Shown: positions 1-8,046 of the stretch, piece after piece
Layout of the letters: every line of letters begins with the position of its first letter
Numbering within the stretch: the first letter of the stretch is position 1
DNA from: an uncultured Lentisphaerota bacterium
Lineage (GTDB): Bacteria; Verrucomicrobiota; Lentisphaeria; Victivallales; GWF2-50-93
Length of the DNA stretch: 40,032 nucleotides
Assembly: GCA_903872565.1 (NCBI GenBank)
Contig: CAIQLG010000064.1
Location: 1 to 40,032, forward strand
Direction: 5' to 3'
Made by a program: the position numbers and the translations under genes
Notes under the pieces: generated by a model
The model's input: the letters and a program-made list of their open reading frames with translations, nothing else
What the model was told of the DNA's origin: nothing
Database searches by the model: none

Positions 1-149
1 CTATTTTTCTTAGCATTGGTACCCTGATGATAAAATTTGAGAACTGGCGGAAGCATATGGATTCGCACTTGAAGTTGGAGCAAAATCCGGTCTATTGCAT
101 GGATGTTTTTTTGAGAATATGCCGTTTCGTTCAAGCACTAGTTAGAAGT

Positions 150-752
150 TCAATTACTATTAAAAAGCTTTTTATAGATTTTAACATCACCCCACTGGGA
201 ATTCCATTGAAATACTCGCAACTCCTTCTCTCGAGTATCCAATAAATACATATACCCAAAGCCATAGCGTGGAGCTCCCCCATCATCCCAAAAACAGACA
301 AAACAGCGATCAAAACGATTTAATTCTTTGTCCCACCAGGCAGGAGTTGAGTCTTTAATCCCACCGAAGAAAACTTTATTAAACTCCAATAGTGTTATTT
401 TGAAATCTGTTACTTCAGCATATTTGTTTCTATTGATTTCTATAGATTGTTTGGCCAAACTTTTATCTGCCAATAATTTTAAATCGAAATTGCTATCTTT
501 TAAGTTAGCTTTCACGAATCGATAATTTGTATCAAAACCCAAAAAGGAAAAAGTGTCTATAGAAGAGGAAGACTCAGGAATTACAATCCAATCAGCGTAT
601 TCAGACCAGGAATATTCTTTATATGTTGCGTTTTTTTCAGGGATAGAAATTGAAAAATAAATGAATAATCCAATGGCTATCACTATAACAAGGCAAAGGA
701 GAATAGAACATCCGATAATGAATTTATTTTTTTGAATACTCAATTTATTCAT
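150..752 (-). CDS. Hypothetical membrane-anchored protein, 200 aa
   Basis: I do not recognise this family. The ATG start at 752 is followed by a polar N-terminus and one hydrophobic segment at about residues 11-33, then an approximately 165-residue region rich in Trp, Phe, Tyr, Asp and Lys. That pattern suggests a single-pass protein with the bulk outside the cytoplasm, or an uncleaved signal anchor. No catalytic motif is visible; aromatic-rich stretches such as FVCFWDDGG may be part of a beta fold. It ends about 100 bp upstream of the window's left flank and is separated from the next minus-strand gene by about 100 bp. It is AT-richer than the genes to its right, which may indicate an accessory gene. 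Confidence 0.6.
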   Translation of the reverse strand: MNKLSIQKNKFIIGCSILLCLVIVIAIGLFIYFSISIPEKNATYKEYSWSEYADWIVIPESSSSIDTFSFLGFDTNYRFVKANLKDSNFDLKLLADKSLAKQSIEINRNKYAEVTDFKITLLEFNKVFFGGIKDSTPAWWDKELNRFDRCFVCFWDDGGAPRYGFGYMYLLDTREKELRVFQWNSQWGDVKIYKKLFNSN

Positions 753-854
753 TATGGTTCTAACGTATTAATTCAGCAACTTGTCGCTTTTACAGCAAAA
801 ACTGTGGATTTACCGATTTTTCATTCCGCAATCTGCAATCCGAAATTCTCTTCA

Positions 855-1340
855 TCAGCCCCCGATCTTCCTCTGCAGTTCCATCTGGAATTCTTTCAGA
901 TCCTCCTGGGTGGGTTTGCCCTTCGCCTTTTCGAACATCAGCCTGCCCGCCTGGTCGAGAACCCATTCCGCCGAAGCGCCGGATGCGAACTTGACCGATC
1001 CGCTCAGGACGGATCCGGGCCTCACAAGCTTGTTTATCTCGACGACCGTCCCCTGCGACCATTCGGATTTGTCTGAAGATATTTCCTTTTCCTCTTCGTC
1101 ATCCTCCTCGATGTGTTCCACATCTCCGGAGGCGCTTTTCTCTTTTACCGCAGCCTTCGCAGATTTTTCTCCCGGAAGACTTTCCCATTTTATGTCTTCG
1201 AGACTTGCGGCGAGAAGCCGGAGCTCCATGAAAGAGGTCTTGTAAGCGTGATCTGTGTCAAGCTTCTTCAGTATGTCCGACAGGGAAATCCCTTGGTTCA
1301 GGTATTCCGAAACGATTTTTTTCAGCTCGTTGTTGTCCAT
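855..1340 (-). CDS. Hypothetical cytosolic protein with acidic linker, 161 aa
   Basis: Family not recognised. The product has three visible parts. Residues 1-50 look like a small helical domain (MDNNELKKIV...LSDILKKLDTD). Residues 60-95 are a very acidic, low-complexity linker containing EEDDEEEKE. Residues 95-161 are a compact C-terminal part with charged helices (FEKAKGKPTQEDLKEFQMEL). There is no signal peptide or membrane segment. It lies downstream of creC on the same strand after a 165-bp gap, so co-regulation with creBC is possible but not shown. It does not resemble CreD, which accompanies creBC in enterobacteria. Confidence 0.6.
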   Translation of the reverse strand: MDNNELKKIVSEYLNQGISLSDILKKLDTDHAYKTSFMELRLLAASLEDIKWESLPGEKSAKAAVKEKSASGDVEHIEEDDEEEKEISSDKSEWSQGTVVEINKLVRPGSVLSGSVKFASGASAEWVLDQAGRLMFEKAKGKPTQEDLKEFQMELQRKIGG

Positions 1341-1505
1341 GTAGAATCCTTTTATTTTGTTTGTTGAAGAGAATGTATGTCAAGTAATATTCTAACAGTG
1401 AAAACAGAATTTACAATTCAACCTTTGAAAAGGATGCACTTTGGAATCGGCGGCGAGTGCGAGGCGAAACGAAAATAAACAAGTGGCCTTCCCTCGTTGT
1501 TCGCA

Positions 1506-2932
1506 TCAAACAGGAATGGAAATGACGGCCTTGACGCCGCCCTCGGGAAGGTTCGAGACCGAAATTTTTCCGCCATGAAGTTCCGCAACCTCCTTTGCTA
1601 TGCTCAAGCCCAACCCGGAACTTTTCTTGCCGCTGTCGGGCCGCGGCAGGGAATAAAATTTCTCGAAGAGCCTTTTCATCGCGTAGTCCGGTATTTCCGG
1701 CCCGGAATTTGCGACTTCCAAGACGATCATTTCATCTTCCGTATAAACTCTGACTTTTATTTCTTTTCCCGGGGGTGTGAAATCAACGGCATTCTGGATA
1801 AGATTGTTCAACGCCATGCTTACAAGGAAGCCTTCACACTTGCATTCGAGCGGTTTCTCGGGGAAATCCGCGACAAAATTAAGGTCACGACTTTTTGCGA
1901 AATTCGCGAATGATGCAACCAGCGATTCTGCTATCTTTACGATGTCTGTGTTCTGGATGTTCTTAAGTTCACGCCGGCTCTCGAGAGAACTAAGCTCGAG
2001 CATCTTCTCGACAGTGTTCTGCATCCTGTCATTTTCCTGGCGGATGTTCTCGAGGAATTTTTTCTGTTTTTCCGGCGGCGGATTGTCGCGGAGTATCTCC
2101 AGCGCCCCCTTCACGGCGGAAATCGGACTCTTGAGTTCGTGCGCGAGAGTCTGGACATAGTTCTCGACATATTTTTTGCCCTCGAGAGCTTCCTTCATAT
2201 CGGAAAATGATTTTCCGAGAACTCTCATCTCGCCACCGCCAAGTTTTGGAAGAGGTGGATTTTTTCCTTCAGTCACGGCCTTTGTGTAGTCCGTGAGTTT
2301 CTGAATCGGCGCAGTGAGCCAGGCGGACACAAGAAGCCCGAGGATCATCACGGCTAGGCAAATTACAAGACAGTCAATTATAATTTTCAACTTTGCATTT
2401 GTTATGAATTCATAGATGAACTTAACCGGTTTGCAGACTGTCACCACACCGTAAGTCTTGCCGTCAACCATTATCGGAGCTGCCACATAGAGTATCTGAC
2501 TTGAAGGATCTTCCCTGTTTATTCTTGTAGCCCGCGCCCCGTATCTGCCTTTGAGAGTGCGATTTACATCAATCCATTCGGAATAGTCCTTGCCAATATT
2601 CTCCTGATTCGGATCAAAGATGACAACTCCTTCCGAATCAGTTACATATAATGTCATATTGACTTTTTTCTTCACGATGCCGTATATTTTAGCGTCAAGT
2701 TCTCTTGTGGAGAGCTCTTTGAATACATTACGGAATTTGGCGACACCAATTCCGCCATTCCTGACTTCCTCCGACATGATGCAGGAAAGAATGTTTGCTG
2801 TGTCAACCATGTCCTCCTCGATTGACTCGAGATAGCGCTGCCTTGTGTCCTTGAGGGTTCTGTCCGCATAGAAGTAGAATCCTATTGCGACAATGATTAT
2901 GTATCCGAGAAAATATTAGTGCGTATTTTCAA
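1506..2932 (-). CDS. creC: CreC-type sensor histidine kinase, frameshifted near its 5' end
   Basis: Membrane sensor kinase paired with the CreB regulator next to it. The long open frame (from ATG 2810, 434 aa) contains the CreC sensor signature, with YVTDSEGVVIFDP, DYSEWIDVNRTLKGRYGAR and ILYVAAPIM. A second membrane segment lies near residues 142-165, followed by HAMP, the H-box LAHELKSPISAVKG (His224), an N-box NNLIQNAVDF and the G-box SSGLGLSIAKEV. The frame stays open upstream of 2810 and encodes the missing first membrane segment (LGYIIIVAIGFYFYAD) but reaches a stop at 2916-2918 with no start codon. A TTG at 2932 behind GGAGAAGGG encodes MKIRTNIF in another frame. Adding one T to the T run at about 2909-2912 joins both frames into about 475 aa, close to the E. 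coli CreC length of 474. This is either a real mutation or a sequence error. Confidence 0.85.
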
Positions 2933-2951
2933 TTCCCTTCTCCAGAAATAA

Positions 2952-3095
2952 TTAACCACTAACTGACACTAACCTTACACTAATAAAGAGAGGATATCTA
3001 ATAACTAAAGTATGAGTTGAATGATATTTTTCGTAGGAAATAACATTCAACTCATATATTATCTTAGTGTTTTGTTAGTGCAGGTTAGTGGTTAA
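2952..3095. repeat. Long imperfect palindrome between creB and creC
   Basis: The left arm starts at 2952 (TTAACCACTAAC) and the right arm ends at 3095 (GTTAGTGGTTAA). The arms match imperfectly over about 32 bp. A perfect 12-bp inner pair, ATGAGTTGAATG (about 3012-3023) and CATTCAACTCAT (about 3044-3055), encloses a loop of about 20 bp. The element fills almost the entire space between the creB stop and the creC ribosome-binding site. It could be a MITE-like insertion, or an RNA hairpin that attenuates or stabilises the message between the two genes. Confidence 0.75.
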
Positions 3096-3099
3096 AAAA

Positions 3100-3810
3100 T
3101 CATTTGGTTGGAATAGCCTTTGGTTCATCGTCCGCCAGATAATATCCGAAGCCGCGCCTTGTCTTGATTGGACATCCCGGTTTTATTTTTGCGAGTTTCG
3201 CTCTTATCAACTTGACATGTGTGTCAATCGTCCGTTCCATGCTCGCCTCGGGCTCCTCCCATACGAGATTCATAAGAGTCTTGCGCGAATATATGCGGCC
3301 AGGATGCCCGATCAGAAGTTTGAGGATTTGATATTCGTATCTTGAAAGATCCAGGACAGTGCCCGAGTAGCTTATCTGATTTCTTTCCTCTTCAACATGA
3401 AAAAGTTTTGCATCCTTAATGGTTGCTTCAGGCAGCCTTGATATGGATGGACATCTGCGGAGAACTGCCTTGACCCTCGAGCAGAGTTCGCGGGTGCTGA
3501 AAGGTTTCGTGACATAGTCGTCCGCGCCAATCTCGAGGCCGACAATCCTGTCAACTTCATCGGATCTTGCGGTTAGAAATATGATAGGGCAGTCGGAGTC
3601 CTTCCGGATTTCCTTGCATAACTCTACGCCGCTGCCGTCCGGCAGGCCGATGTCGAGGACGACCAGGGCGATCTCCTCGGCGTTGAAAATATCCCTGCCT
3701 TCTCCGGCCGTCCTGGCCCATAAGGTCTTAAATCCATCGTTTTCAAGCACATAGGATATGTTGTCGAAAATCGAAGGCTCGTCCTCAATCACTAGTATCA
3801 GTGGTTTCAT
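3100..3810 (-). CDS. creB: CreB-type response regulator, OmpR/PhoB family
   Basis: Two-component transcription factor partnering CreC. Residues 1-120 form a receiver domain with the acidic pocket VIEDEP, phospho-acceptor Asp at VVLDIGLPDGSG, the switch Thr in FLTARSDEVDR and Lys in DDYVTKPFS. Residues 135-235 form a winged-helix output domain with LSRYEYQILKLL, RTIDTHVKLIRAKL and RRGFGYYL. LTARSDEVDRIVGLEIGADDY is very close to my recollection of E. coli CreB. I chose ATG 3810, which has AAAGGTG just upstream, over GTG 3816. The start lies inside the upstream ExbD-like gene (26-bp overlap), suggesting translational coupling. Confidence 0.88.
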   Translation of the reverse strand: MKPLILVIEDEPSIFDNISYVLENDGFKTLWARTAGEGRDIFNAEEIALVVLDIGLPDGSGVELCKEIRKDSDCPIIFLTARSDEVDRIVGLEIGADDYVTKPFSTRELCSRVKAVLRRCPSISRLPEATIKDAKLFHVEEERNQISYSGTVLDLSRYEYQILKLLIGHPGRIYSRKTLMNLVWEEPEASMERTIDTHVKLIRAKLAKIKPGCPIKTRRGFGYYLADDEPKAIPTK

Positions 3811-4405
3811 TGTCACCTTTCGCTTGAATGTTCACAAAGTAATTAATTACATTATTGTCACATGACATCGCTACAAATCTTATTTTTGTGAGGCCTGCTT
3901 TTTTCAGAATATCAATTACAGGTTTGACTTTGGAATGAGGCAGATCTTTGTCAACGAACAATGATATGGGAAAATCATCAAAACTTCCAAACTTTCTTGC
4001 GCATTCATTCAATAACTTTTCAAGTTCTGCGGGTTCAAATATTTTATTTTGAAGATGGATTTTCCCATCTTGAAGGACGTATTGGCGGGTTGGTTTGTAT
4101 ATGATGACTGGTGAGCCAAGATACGACTTGGCAAAGTCGTTTATTTTATATTCCTCAAGAATTCTACAAAACTCACTGTTTAAATAATTCTTGTCTTTTG
4201 CCTCCAGCTTGATTTCCCCATTCTTATTGATGAAGATGTTTAAGTATGAGGGGGAGAGTGAATCATCAGAACCATTATGTACAGAGCCCTTTGCCAATTC
4301 AATATTATTGTCCGGATTTTGGTTTATTGACCACAGAAGAAACATGAGTCCAAAAACAGCAAGTACAAAAATGCAGGTCAATGCAATTTTTCTTGTTGTA
4401 TTCAT
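3785..4405 (-). CDS. ExbD/TolR-like single-pass periplasmic protein
   Basis: 206 aa with a short cytoplasmic N-terminus, one membrane segment at about residues 7-26 and a periplasmic domain. The domain follows the ExbD/TolR pattern: a strand-turn-strand start (LNIFINKNGEIKLEAKD), a central helix and the PISLFVDKDLPHSKVKPVID and ILKKAGLTKIRFVAM elements. Real ExbD and TolR proteins carry an Asp in the membrane helix that conducts protons. I see none here (ALTCIFVLAVFGLMFLLW), and no ExbB/TolQ partner is encoded nearby, so it is probably not a proton-driven stator. It overlaps creB by 26 bp and the preceding 44-codon ORF by ATGA, so it may act as an envelope input to CreBC. The family call is by pattern only. 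Confidence 0.6.
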   Translation of the reverse strand: MNTTRKIALTCIFVLAVFGLMFLLWSINQNPDNNIELAKGSVHNGSDDSLSPSYLNIFINKNGEIKLEAKDKNYLNSEFCRILEEYKINDFAKSYLGSPVIIYKPTRQYVLQDGKIHLQNKIFEPAELEKLLNECARKFGSFDDFPISLFVDKDLPHSKVKPVIDILKKAGLTKIRFVAMSCDNNVINYFVNIQAKGDNETTDTSD

Positions 4406-4536
4406 TTAGACAATCTTGAAACCTTTTCTGCTACCTTGAGCTTTACTTTCTCACGTATAATATCATGATCAACAGATTTTTTATCGGCATTAAAAGCCGC
4501 CTTGAAGTCAAGAACTATCTTTTTTGCCTTATTCAT
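4402..4536 (-). CDS. Small basic protein, 44 aa, coupled to the ExbD-like gene
   Basis: Short ORF beginning MNKAKKIVLDFKAAF and ending KVSRLSK, with 13 Lys or Arg among 44 residues and a probable amphipathic helix. Its stop overlaps the ExbD-like start as ATGA, a typical translational-coupling arrangement, and it starts 22 bp after the parE stop. No strong ribosome-binding site is visible and I do not recognise the family. It could also be a degraded remnant of a longer gene. Confidence 0.4.
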   Translation of the reverse strand: MNKAKKIVLDFKAAFNADKKSVDHDIIREKVKLKVAEKVSRLSK

Positions 4537-4558
4537 AAATTTCACATTTCAATATTTT

Positions 4559-4852
4559 TTAGAACATTGAATCTATATCCATGCATCCGTTCAGTACTCT
4601 GACGATTTCTATTCTTTGTTGGTTTATTCGATAAAAAATGATATAGCCTTTATGTGGCAGACTTCGCAAGCCAGGAAGCAGTTCATCCCGAACACGTCCC
4701 ATTTCCGGCATCACGGAGAGGGATTTGCATGATTCATATAATTCATCGGTGAACTTGTCGGCGGCAACATAATTATCCAGCGCTATATAGCTCCAAATGT
4801 CAATCAAGTCTTCAACCGCCCTCTCGGAAATTATCAGTTTCAACTTATTCAT
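4559..4852 (-). CDS. parE: ParE-type toxin of a type II toxin-antitoxin pair
   Basis: 97-residue RelE/ParE superfamily toxin (MNKLKLIISERAVEDL...). Family features visible are a leading strand, the helix AVEDLIDIWSYIALDN, the AADKFTDELYESCKSL helix, a PEMGRVRDELLPGLRSLP turn and the final strands GYIIFYRINQQRIEIVRVL. ParE toxins inhibit DNA gyrase and RelE relatives cleave mRNA; the sequence alone does not decide the target. I use the internal ATG 4852, which overlaps the antitoxin stop as ATGA, rather than the upstream start at 4951, because the fold starts here and the extra residues lie within the antitoxin gene. Confidence 0.87.
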   Translation of the reverse strand: MNKLKLIISERAVEDLIDIWSYIALDNYVAADKFTDELYESCKSLSVMPEMGRVRDELLPGLRSLPHKGYIIFYRINQQRIEIVRVLNGCMDIDSMF

Positions 4853-5112
4853 TTGCTTAGTTTTTTGCGTCCGGATGACTTGATCTGGCTCAGTGTTTTT
4901 CCAGTGAATTCCTCTGAATGTCCGGTTTCGATTTGTTTTATCCCCAGACAAAGTTCCGATTTCAACGAAGCGAATAGAATCTCCTTCTGCTGTTCGCGCT
5001 CTTTAAGTAGGCGGAGACTTTCACGGACAACTTCGCTTGCTGAATTGTAAAATCCGCCTTTCACTTTCTGGTGAACCCACGAGTCGAGTTCCGAAGTCAA
5101 TGACACGTTCAT
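4849..5112 (-). CDS. parD: ParD-type ribbon-helix-helix antitoxin
   Basis: 87-residue antitoxin starting MNVSLTSELDSWVHQKVKGG. The N-terminal half is a ribbon-helix-helix DNA-binding domain with the hallmark YNSASEVVRESLRLLKERE. The C-terminal half is the charged helix that wraps the toxin. ATG 5112 has AAAGGA upstream; the longer ORF from 5148 lacks that support. The neighbouring parE overlaps by 4 bp. The pair is expected to repress its own promoter, seen at 5176-5203. Genes downstream (small ORF, ExbD-like, creB) follow closely on the same strand. Confidence 0.88.
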   Translation of the reverse strand: MNVSLTSELDSWVHQKVKGGFYNSASEVVRESLRLLKEREQQKEILFASLKSELCLGIKQIETGHSEEFTGKTLSQIKSSGRKKLSK

Positions 5113-5175
5113 AATCAAAATCCTTTTCAGTTGGCAATATTTTCCCAATTCAAAATGAAGAAATTAAACCGTCAC

Positions 5176-5203
5176 AATGTATATCAATAACAAAGATTGT
5201 CAA
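5176..5203 (-). promoter_or_regulatory. Sigma70-type promoter for parDE
   Basis: On the minus strand the -35 element TTGACA (5203-5198, 6/6) is followed after 16 bp by TACATT (5181-5176, 4/6). It sits about 65 bp upstream of the parD start, with transcription expected to begin near 5169. The surrounding AT-rich region could also carry the ParD operator. Confidence 0.5.
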
Positions 5204-5233
5204 TGTTTGATACGAACGTTATTGGTCTGCTTT

Positions 5234-6127
5234 TCATGATGGGACGATGTCTTTAGAGACGATTTCGCCGGGGCGGGTTGACATTCCGGGCCAGATTTTT
5301 CTTCCGGGATATATGCTCGTGTGGATTCCGGTGTGGACATCCTCTCCTATTATCACGCCGAGTTTCCTGCGGCCGGTGTCAACAAGATCATTTCCGACAA
5401 AAGATTTCTGGTTTTTCCCGTCATGCCGGAGATTCGCCGTGATTGTTCCTGCGCCAAGATTGGTATTCCTGCATATAACAGAGTCTCCGATATAGCTGAG
5501 ATGCCCGACGCTGACTTTTTCCATGATCAAGGAATTCTTGATTTCAACGGCCTGCCCGATATGGCATCCGTCTCCGATCGAGGTATTGCCTCTTATGTAG
5601 CAGTTCGGGCCTATCTTGCAGTTTTTACCGATGATAACATTCCCTTCGATGTATGTCCCCGGGAGCAGAACGCTTCCTTTGCCGAGCCTGATATGGCCGT
5701 CAATGTTAGCGCCTGATCTGATTTTGCCCTCGATCAGATCCTCCTTGATTTCAGCGATAAGTGTCTCGTTGATTTTGAGCAGGTCCCAGGGGTGCCGGAT
5801 CAAGATCGAAGCGGCATCCGGCGAGATGCCCTTCCAATTCGCAGAACGATTGCCTCTGGAATACGAGAGAAGAACTTCGGAATTTTCCGACATGACACGG
5901 ACATTTGTACCGGCCCCAATGATTGTCTCGAGGAGTGTATCCGAGGGCCAGAAATCGTCCCGGACCTTTATTTCGGCATTGCCAGAGGTGCCGTTTTTCT
6001 GCGAAATTCGCGAGAGCAAAGCCTCCTTGACTGGGACTCCAGCCACGGGGAAGTCTCCTATTTTGACTGTGTTTGAGATAGGGGCGAGGCTGTCCCTGGA
6101 TGGAGTTTCCATGATAGTTATTTTCAT
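5234..6127 (-). CDS. GlmU C-terminal-like left-handed beta-helix acetyltransferase
   Basis: About 297 aa from ATG 6127, which overlaps the glmM stop as TGATG. The first 120 residues are an uncharacterised domain that ends with HPWDLLKINETLIAEI, a linker like that joining the two halves of GlmU-type proteins. Residues 130-290 are hexapeptide repeats forming a left-handed beta helix. VGHLSYIGD followed by LGAGTITANL matches the GlmU acetyl-CoA site, with the His of VGHLSYIGD corresponding to the catalytic His. The N-terminal nucleotidyl-transfer motif (GxGTRM) is absent, so the protein should acetylate glucosamine-1-phosphate or a related sugar but not form UDP-GlcNAc. Coupling to glmM, which makes GlcN-1-P, supports that role. 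Confidence 0.8.
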   Translation of the reverse strand: MKITIMETPSRDSLAPISNTVKIGDFPVAGVPVKEALLSRISQKNGTSGNAEIKVRDDFWPSDTLLETIIGAGTNVRVMSENSEVLLSYSRGNRSANWKGISPDAASILIRHPWDLLKINETLIAEIKEDLIEGKIRSGANIDGHIRLGKGSVLLPGTYIEGNVIIGKNCKIGPNCYIRGNTSIGDGCHIGQAVEIKNSLIMEKVSVGHLSYIGDSVICRNTNLGAGTITANLRHDGKNQKSFVGNDLVDTGRRKLGVIIGEDVHTGIHTSIYPGRKIWPGMSTRPGEIVSKDIVPS

Positions 6128-7476
6128 CAGCAGAGTTCCTTTTCGAGAGCTTTCACGAGTTTTGCCGTCCATTTTTTCACATCGGCCTCATCTTCGGCCT
6201 CGAGGAGTATTCTGGCCTTGTTTTCCGTGCCAGAATATCTTACCAGCACCCTGCCTTTTCCGTGGAGGGCTTTTTTGGATTCATCAAGCGTGACCTGGAA
6301 TGCCGGCATGTTTTCGAATGGAATTTTCCTTTTCAGGTTGATGTTTGTGTGAAGTTGCGGGTATTCCTCCATGAAATCTGCGAGATCCGCAAGTTTCTTG
6401 TTTTTCCGGCTCATAATTTTCAGCAGATGGAGGGCGGTGATGATTCCATCGCCGGTCGTGACATAGTCCATGAAAATTATGTGTCCGGACTGTTCGCCCC
6501 CGATGTTGTAGCCTTTGGCTCTCATTTTCTCTATGACGAACCTGTCTCCGACATCGGTTGTTTCCACTTTTATTCCATTCTTCCCCATAGCCCTGTGAAA
6601 TCCGAGATTTGTCATGGAGGTGACGACCACGGTGTTCTTTGCTAGCTTGCGCCGCTCCTTGTAGTCCAATGCGCAGATTCCTATTATTCTGTCGCCGTTT
6701 ACGATTTTGCCCTTCGAATCACAGAAAATAACCCTGTCGGCATCTCCGTCGAGGGCGATTCCGACATCGGCTTTGTGCTTGAGGACGAGCGAGGAGATGG
6801 TTTCCGGGCAGGTTGCTCCGCAATTCATGTTTATGTTGTATCCATCAGGCTCGGTTCCGACCTTTATAACCTCTGCGCCGAGCTCCCTGAAGATGAGCGG
6901 TGCGATCCAGTATGCGGCACCGTTCGCGCAGTCGAGGACGATTTTAAGCCCCTCGAGGTTCTGGTTCTGGATGGAGCTTTTTGCAAACTCGATGTATCTG
7001 CCCCGCGCATCGTCTATGCGGTAGGCCTTTCCTATCAGGCTCGTGTTTATGTGCGTGCTCAGGATTTGGCCGCCTAGGACGTGCGACTCGATGCCGAGCT
7101 CAATCTTATCCGGCAGTTTGAACCCGTCCGCCGCGAATATTTTTATTCCGTTGTCATCGGAGGGATTGTGTGATGCGGTTATCATTATTCCGCAGTTTGC
7201 GTTCATTGATTTTGTGAGGTGGGCGATGGCCGGGGTGGGGAGGGGGCCTATCTCGAGGACATCCATTCCCATGCTGACAAGGCCGCTTGTGAGGGCTGTT
7301 TCGATCATATATCCTGAGAGGCGGGTATCTTTTCCCATGACAGCCTTTGCGGAGCCATGTCCCTTGGCTCCGAAAACATGGGCAATCGCCTTTCCAACCT
7401 GCAATGCCACTTCCGGCGTTATCGGATATGTGTTGGCTTTCCCGCGTATTCCATCAGTTCCGAAAAGTTTTTTCAT
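6127..7476 (-). CDS. glmM: Phosphoglucosamine mutase
   Basis: Converts glucosamine-6-phosphate to glucosamine-1-phosphate for peptidoglycan and lipid A precursors. The 449-aa product has the normal family length. Motifs in order are FGTDGIRG (5-12), the active-site serine loop TASHNPSDDNG (Ser102), the metal-binding DGDADR (243-248), the substrate loop GEQSGHII and the phosphate-binding RYSGTENKAR near the C-terminus. GGAGGAA lies 10 bp upstream of the ATG. Its stop overlaps the GlmU-like gene, giving a two-step GlcNAc-1-P module. Confidence 0.95.
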   Translation of the reverse strand: MKKLFGTDGIRGKANTYPITPEVALQVGKAIAHVFGAKGHGSAKAVMGKDTRLSGYMIETALTSGLVSMGMDVLEIGPLPTPAIAHLTKSMNANCGIMITASHNPSDDNGIKIFAADGFKLPDKIELGIESHVLGGQILSTHINTSLIGKAYRIDDARGRYIEFAKSSIQNQNLEGLKIVLDCANGAAYWIAPLIFRELGAEVIKVGTEPDGYNINMNCGATCPETISSLVLKHKADVGIALDGDADRVIFCDSKGKIVNGDRIIGICALDYKERRKLAKNTVVVTSMTNLGFHRAMGKNGIKVETTDVGDRFVIEKMRAKGYNIGGEQSGHIIFMDYVTTGDGIITALHLLKIMSRKNKKLADLADFMEEYPQLHTNINLKRKIPFENMPAFQVTLDESKKALHGKGRVLVRYSGTENKARILLEAEDEADVKKWTAKLVKALEKELC

Positions 7477-7647
7477 ATTGTAAAAGTTCCTCCGCTGTGA
7501 ATCGTTTCTCTTAAAGGGAAATGCGGGAGATACTTATACGACTTCAAGACGGATTTTCAAATCTGAATCCAATTATTTCCCATTGCCGTCCAGTACAGGG
7601 GAATAAGATTTCGATAGTGTAAATTGGCTTATTGTGCAGAAAGAGAT

Positions 7648-7723
7648 TGGCATCCCCATGGGGATTCGAACCCCAGTTACTAGGATGAAAACCTAGTGTC
7701 CTAGGCCTCTAGACGATGGGGAC
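7648..7723 (-). tRNA. tRNA-Glu (anticodon TTC), CCA encoded
   Basis: 76-nt cloverleaf. On the minus strand it begins GTCCCCATCGTCTAGAGGCC, has anticodon stem CTAGG/CCTAG around loop TTTTCAT (anticodon TTC), T arm CTGGGG-TTCGAAT-CCCCA and ends GCCA. The acceptor closes with a G-U pair at position 1-72. It is identical to the second tRNA 155 bp upstream except for one base, the wobble position. Confidence 0.95.
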
Positions 7724-7877
7724 GCATTTTCTAAAGGTATTGTAATTGAAGACATAATATGTTTTTTTCAAGATAAAAATCAAGAAAAATAAAAAAAAGC
7801 GCAATTCCTTGAAACGTTTGTCTGGATGTGGACTTTGCCGCAACAGTCTTCCTTATGCGCATATTTCGAACAAAGAT

Positions 7878-7953
7878 TGGCATCCCCATGGGGATTCGAA
7901 CCCCAGTTACTAGGATGAGAACCTAGTGTCCTAGGCCTCTAGACGATGGGGAC
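7878..7953 (-). tRNA. tRNA-Glu (anticodon CTC), CCA encoded
   Basis: Same 76-nt sequence as the downstream tRNA-Glu except that the anticodon loop reads TTCTCAT, giving anticodon CTC (reads GAG). The flanks are duplicated as well: both copies are preceded on the minus strand by the same ACCTTTAGAAAATGC leader. This indicates a tandem duplication or gene conversion rather than two old lineages. Confidence 0.95.
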
Positions 7954-8046
7954 GCATTTTCTAAAGGTCTCGTAATCGAGCACATACCATACATTTTTCA
8001 AGATAAAAAATCAAGACGGGATAAATATTTTGCGGAATAGTCTGCT

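Noticed and set aside
41..145. Plus-strand frame ELAEAYGFALEVGAKSGLLH... ending at 143-145
   Set aside because: It reads like real protein, but it is only 34 residues, preceded by a stop, with no start or family match. At most it is the tail of a decayed gene.
7640..7980. Long direct repeat resembling a mobile element or att sites
   Set aside because: It is fully explained by the two near-identical tRNA-Glu genes and their shared leader; no integrase is nearby.
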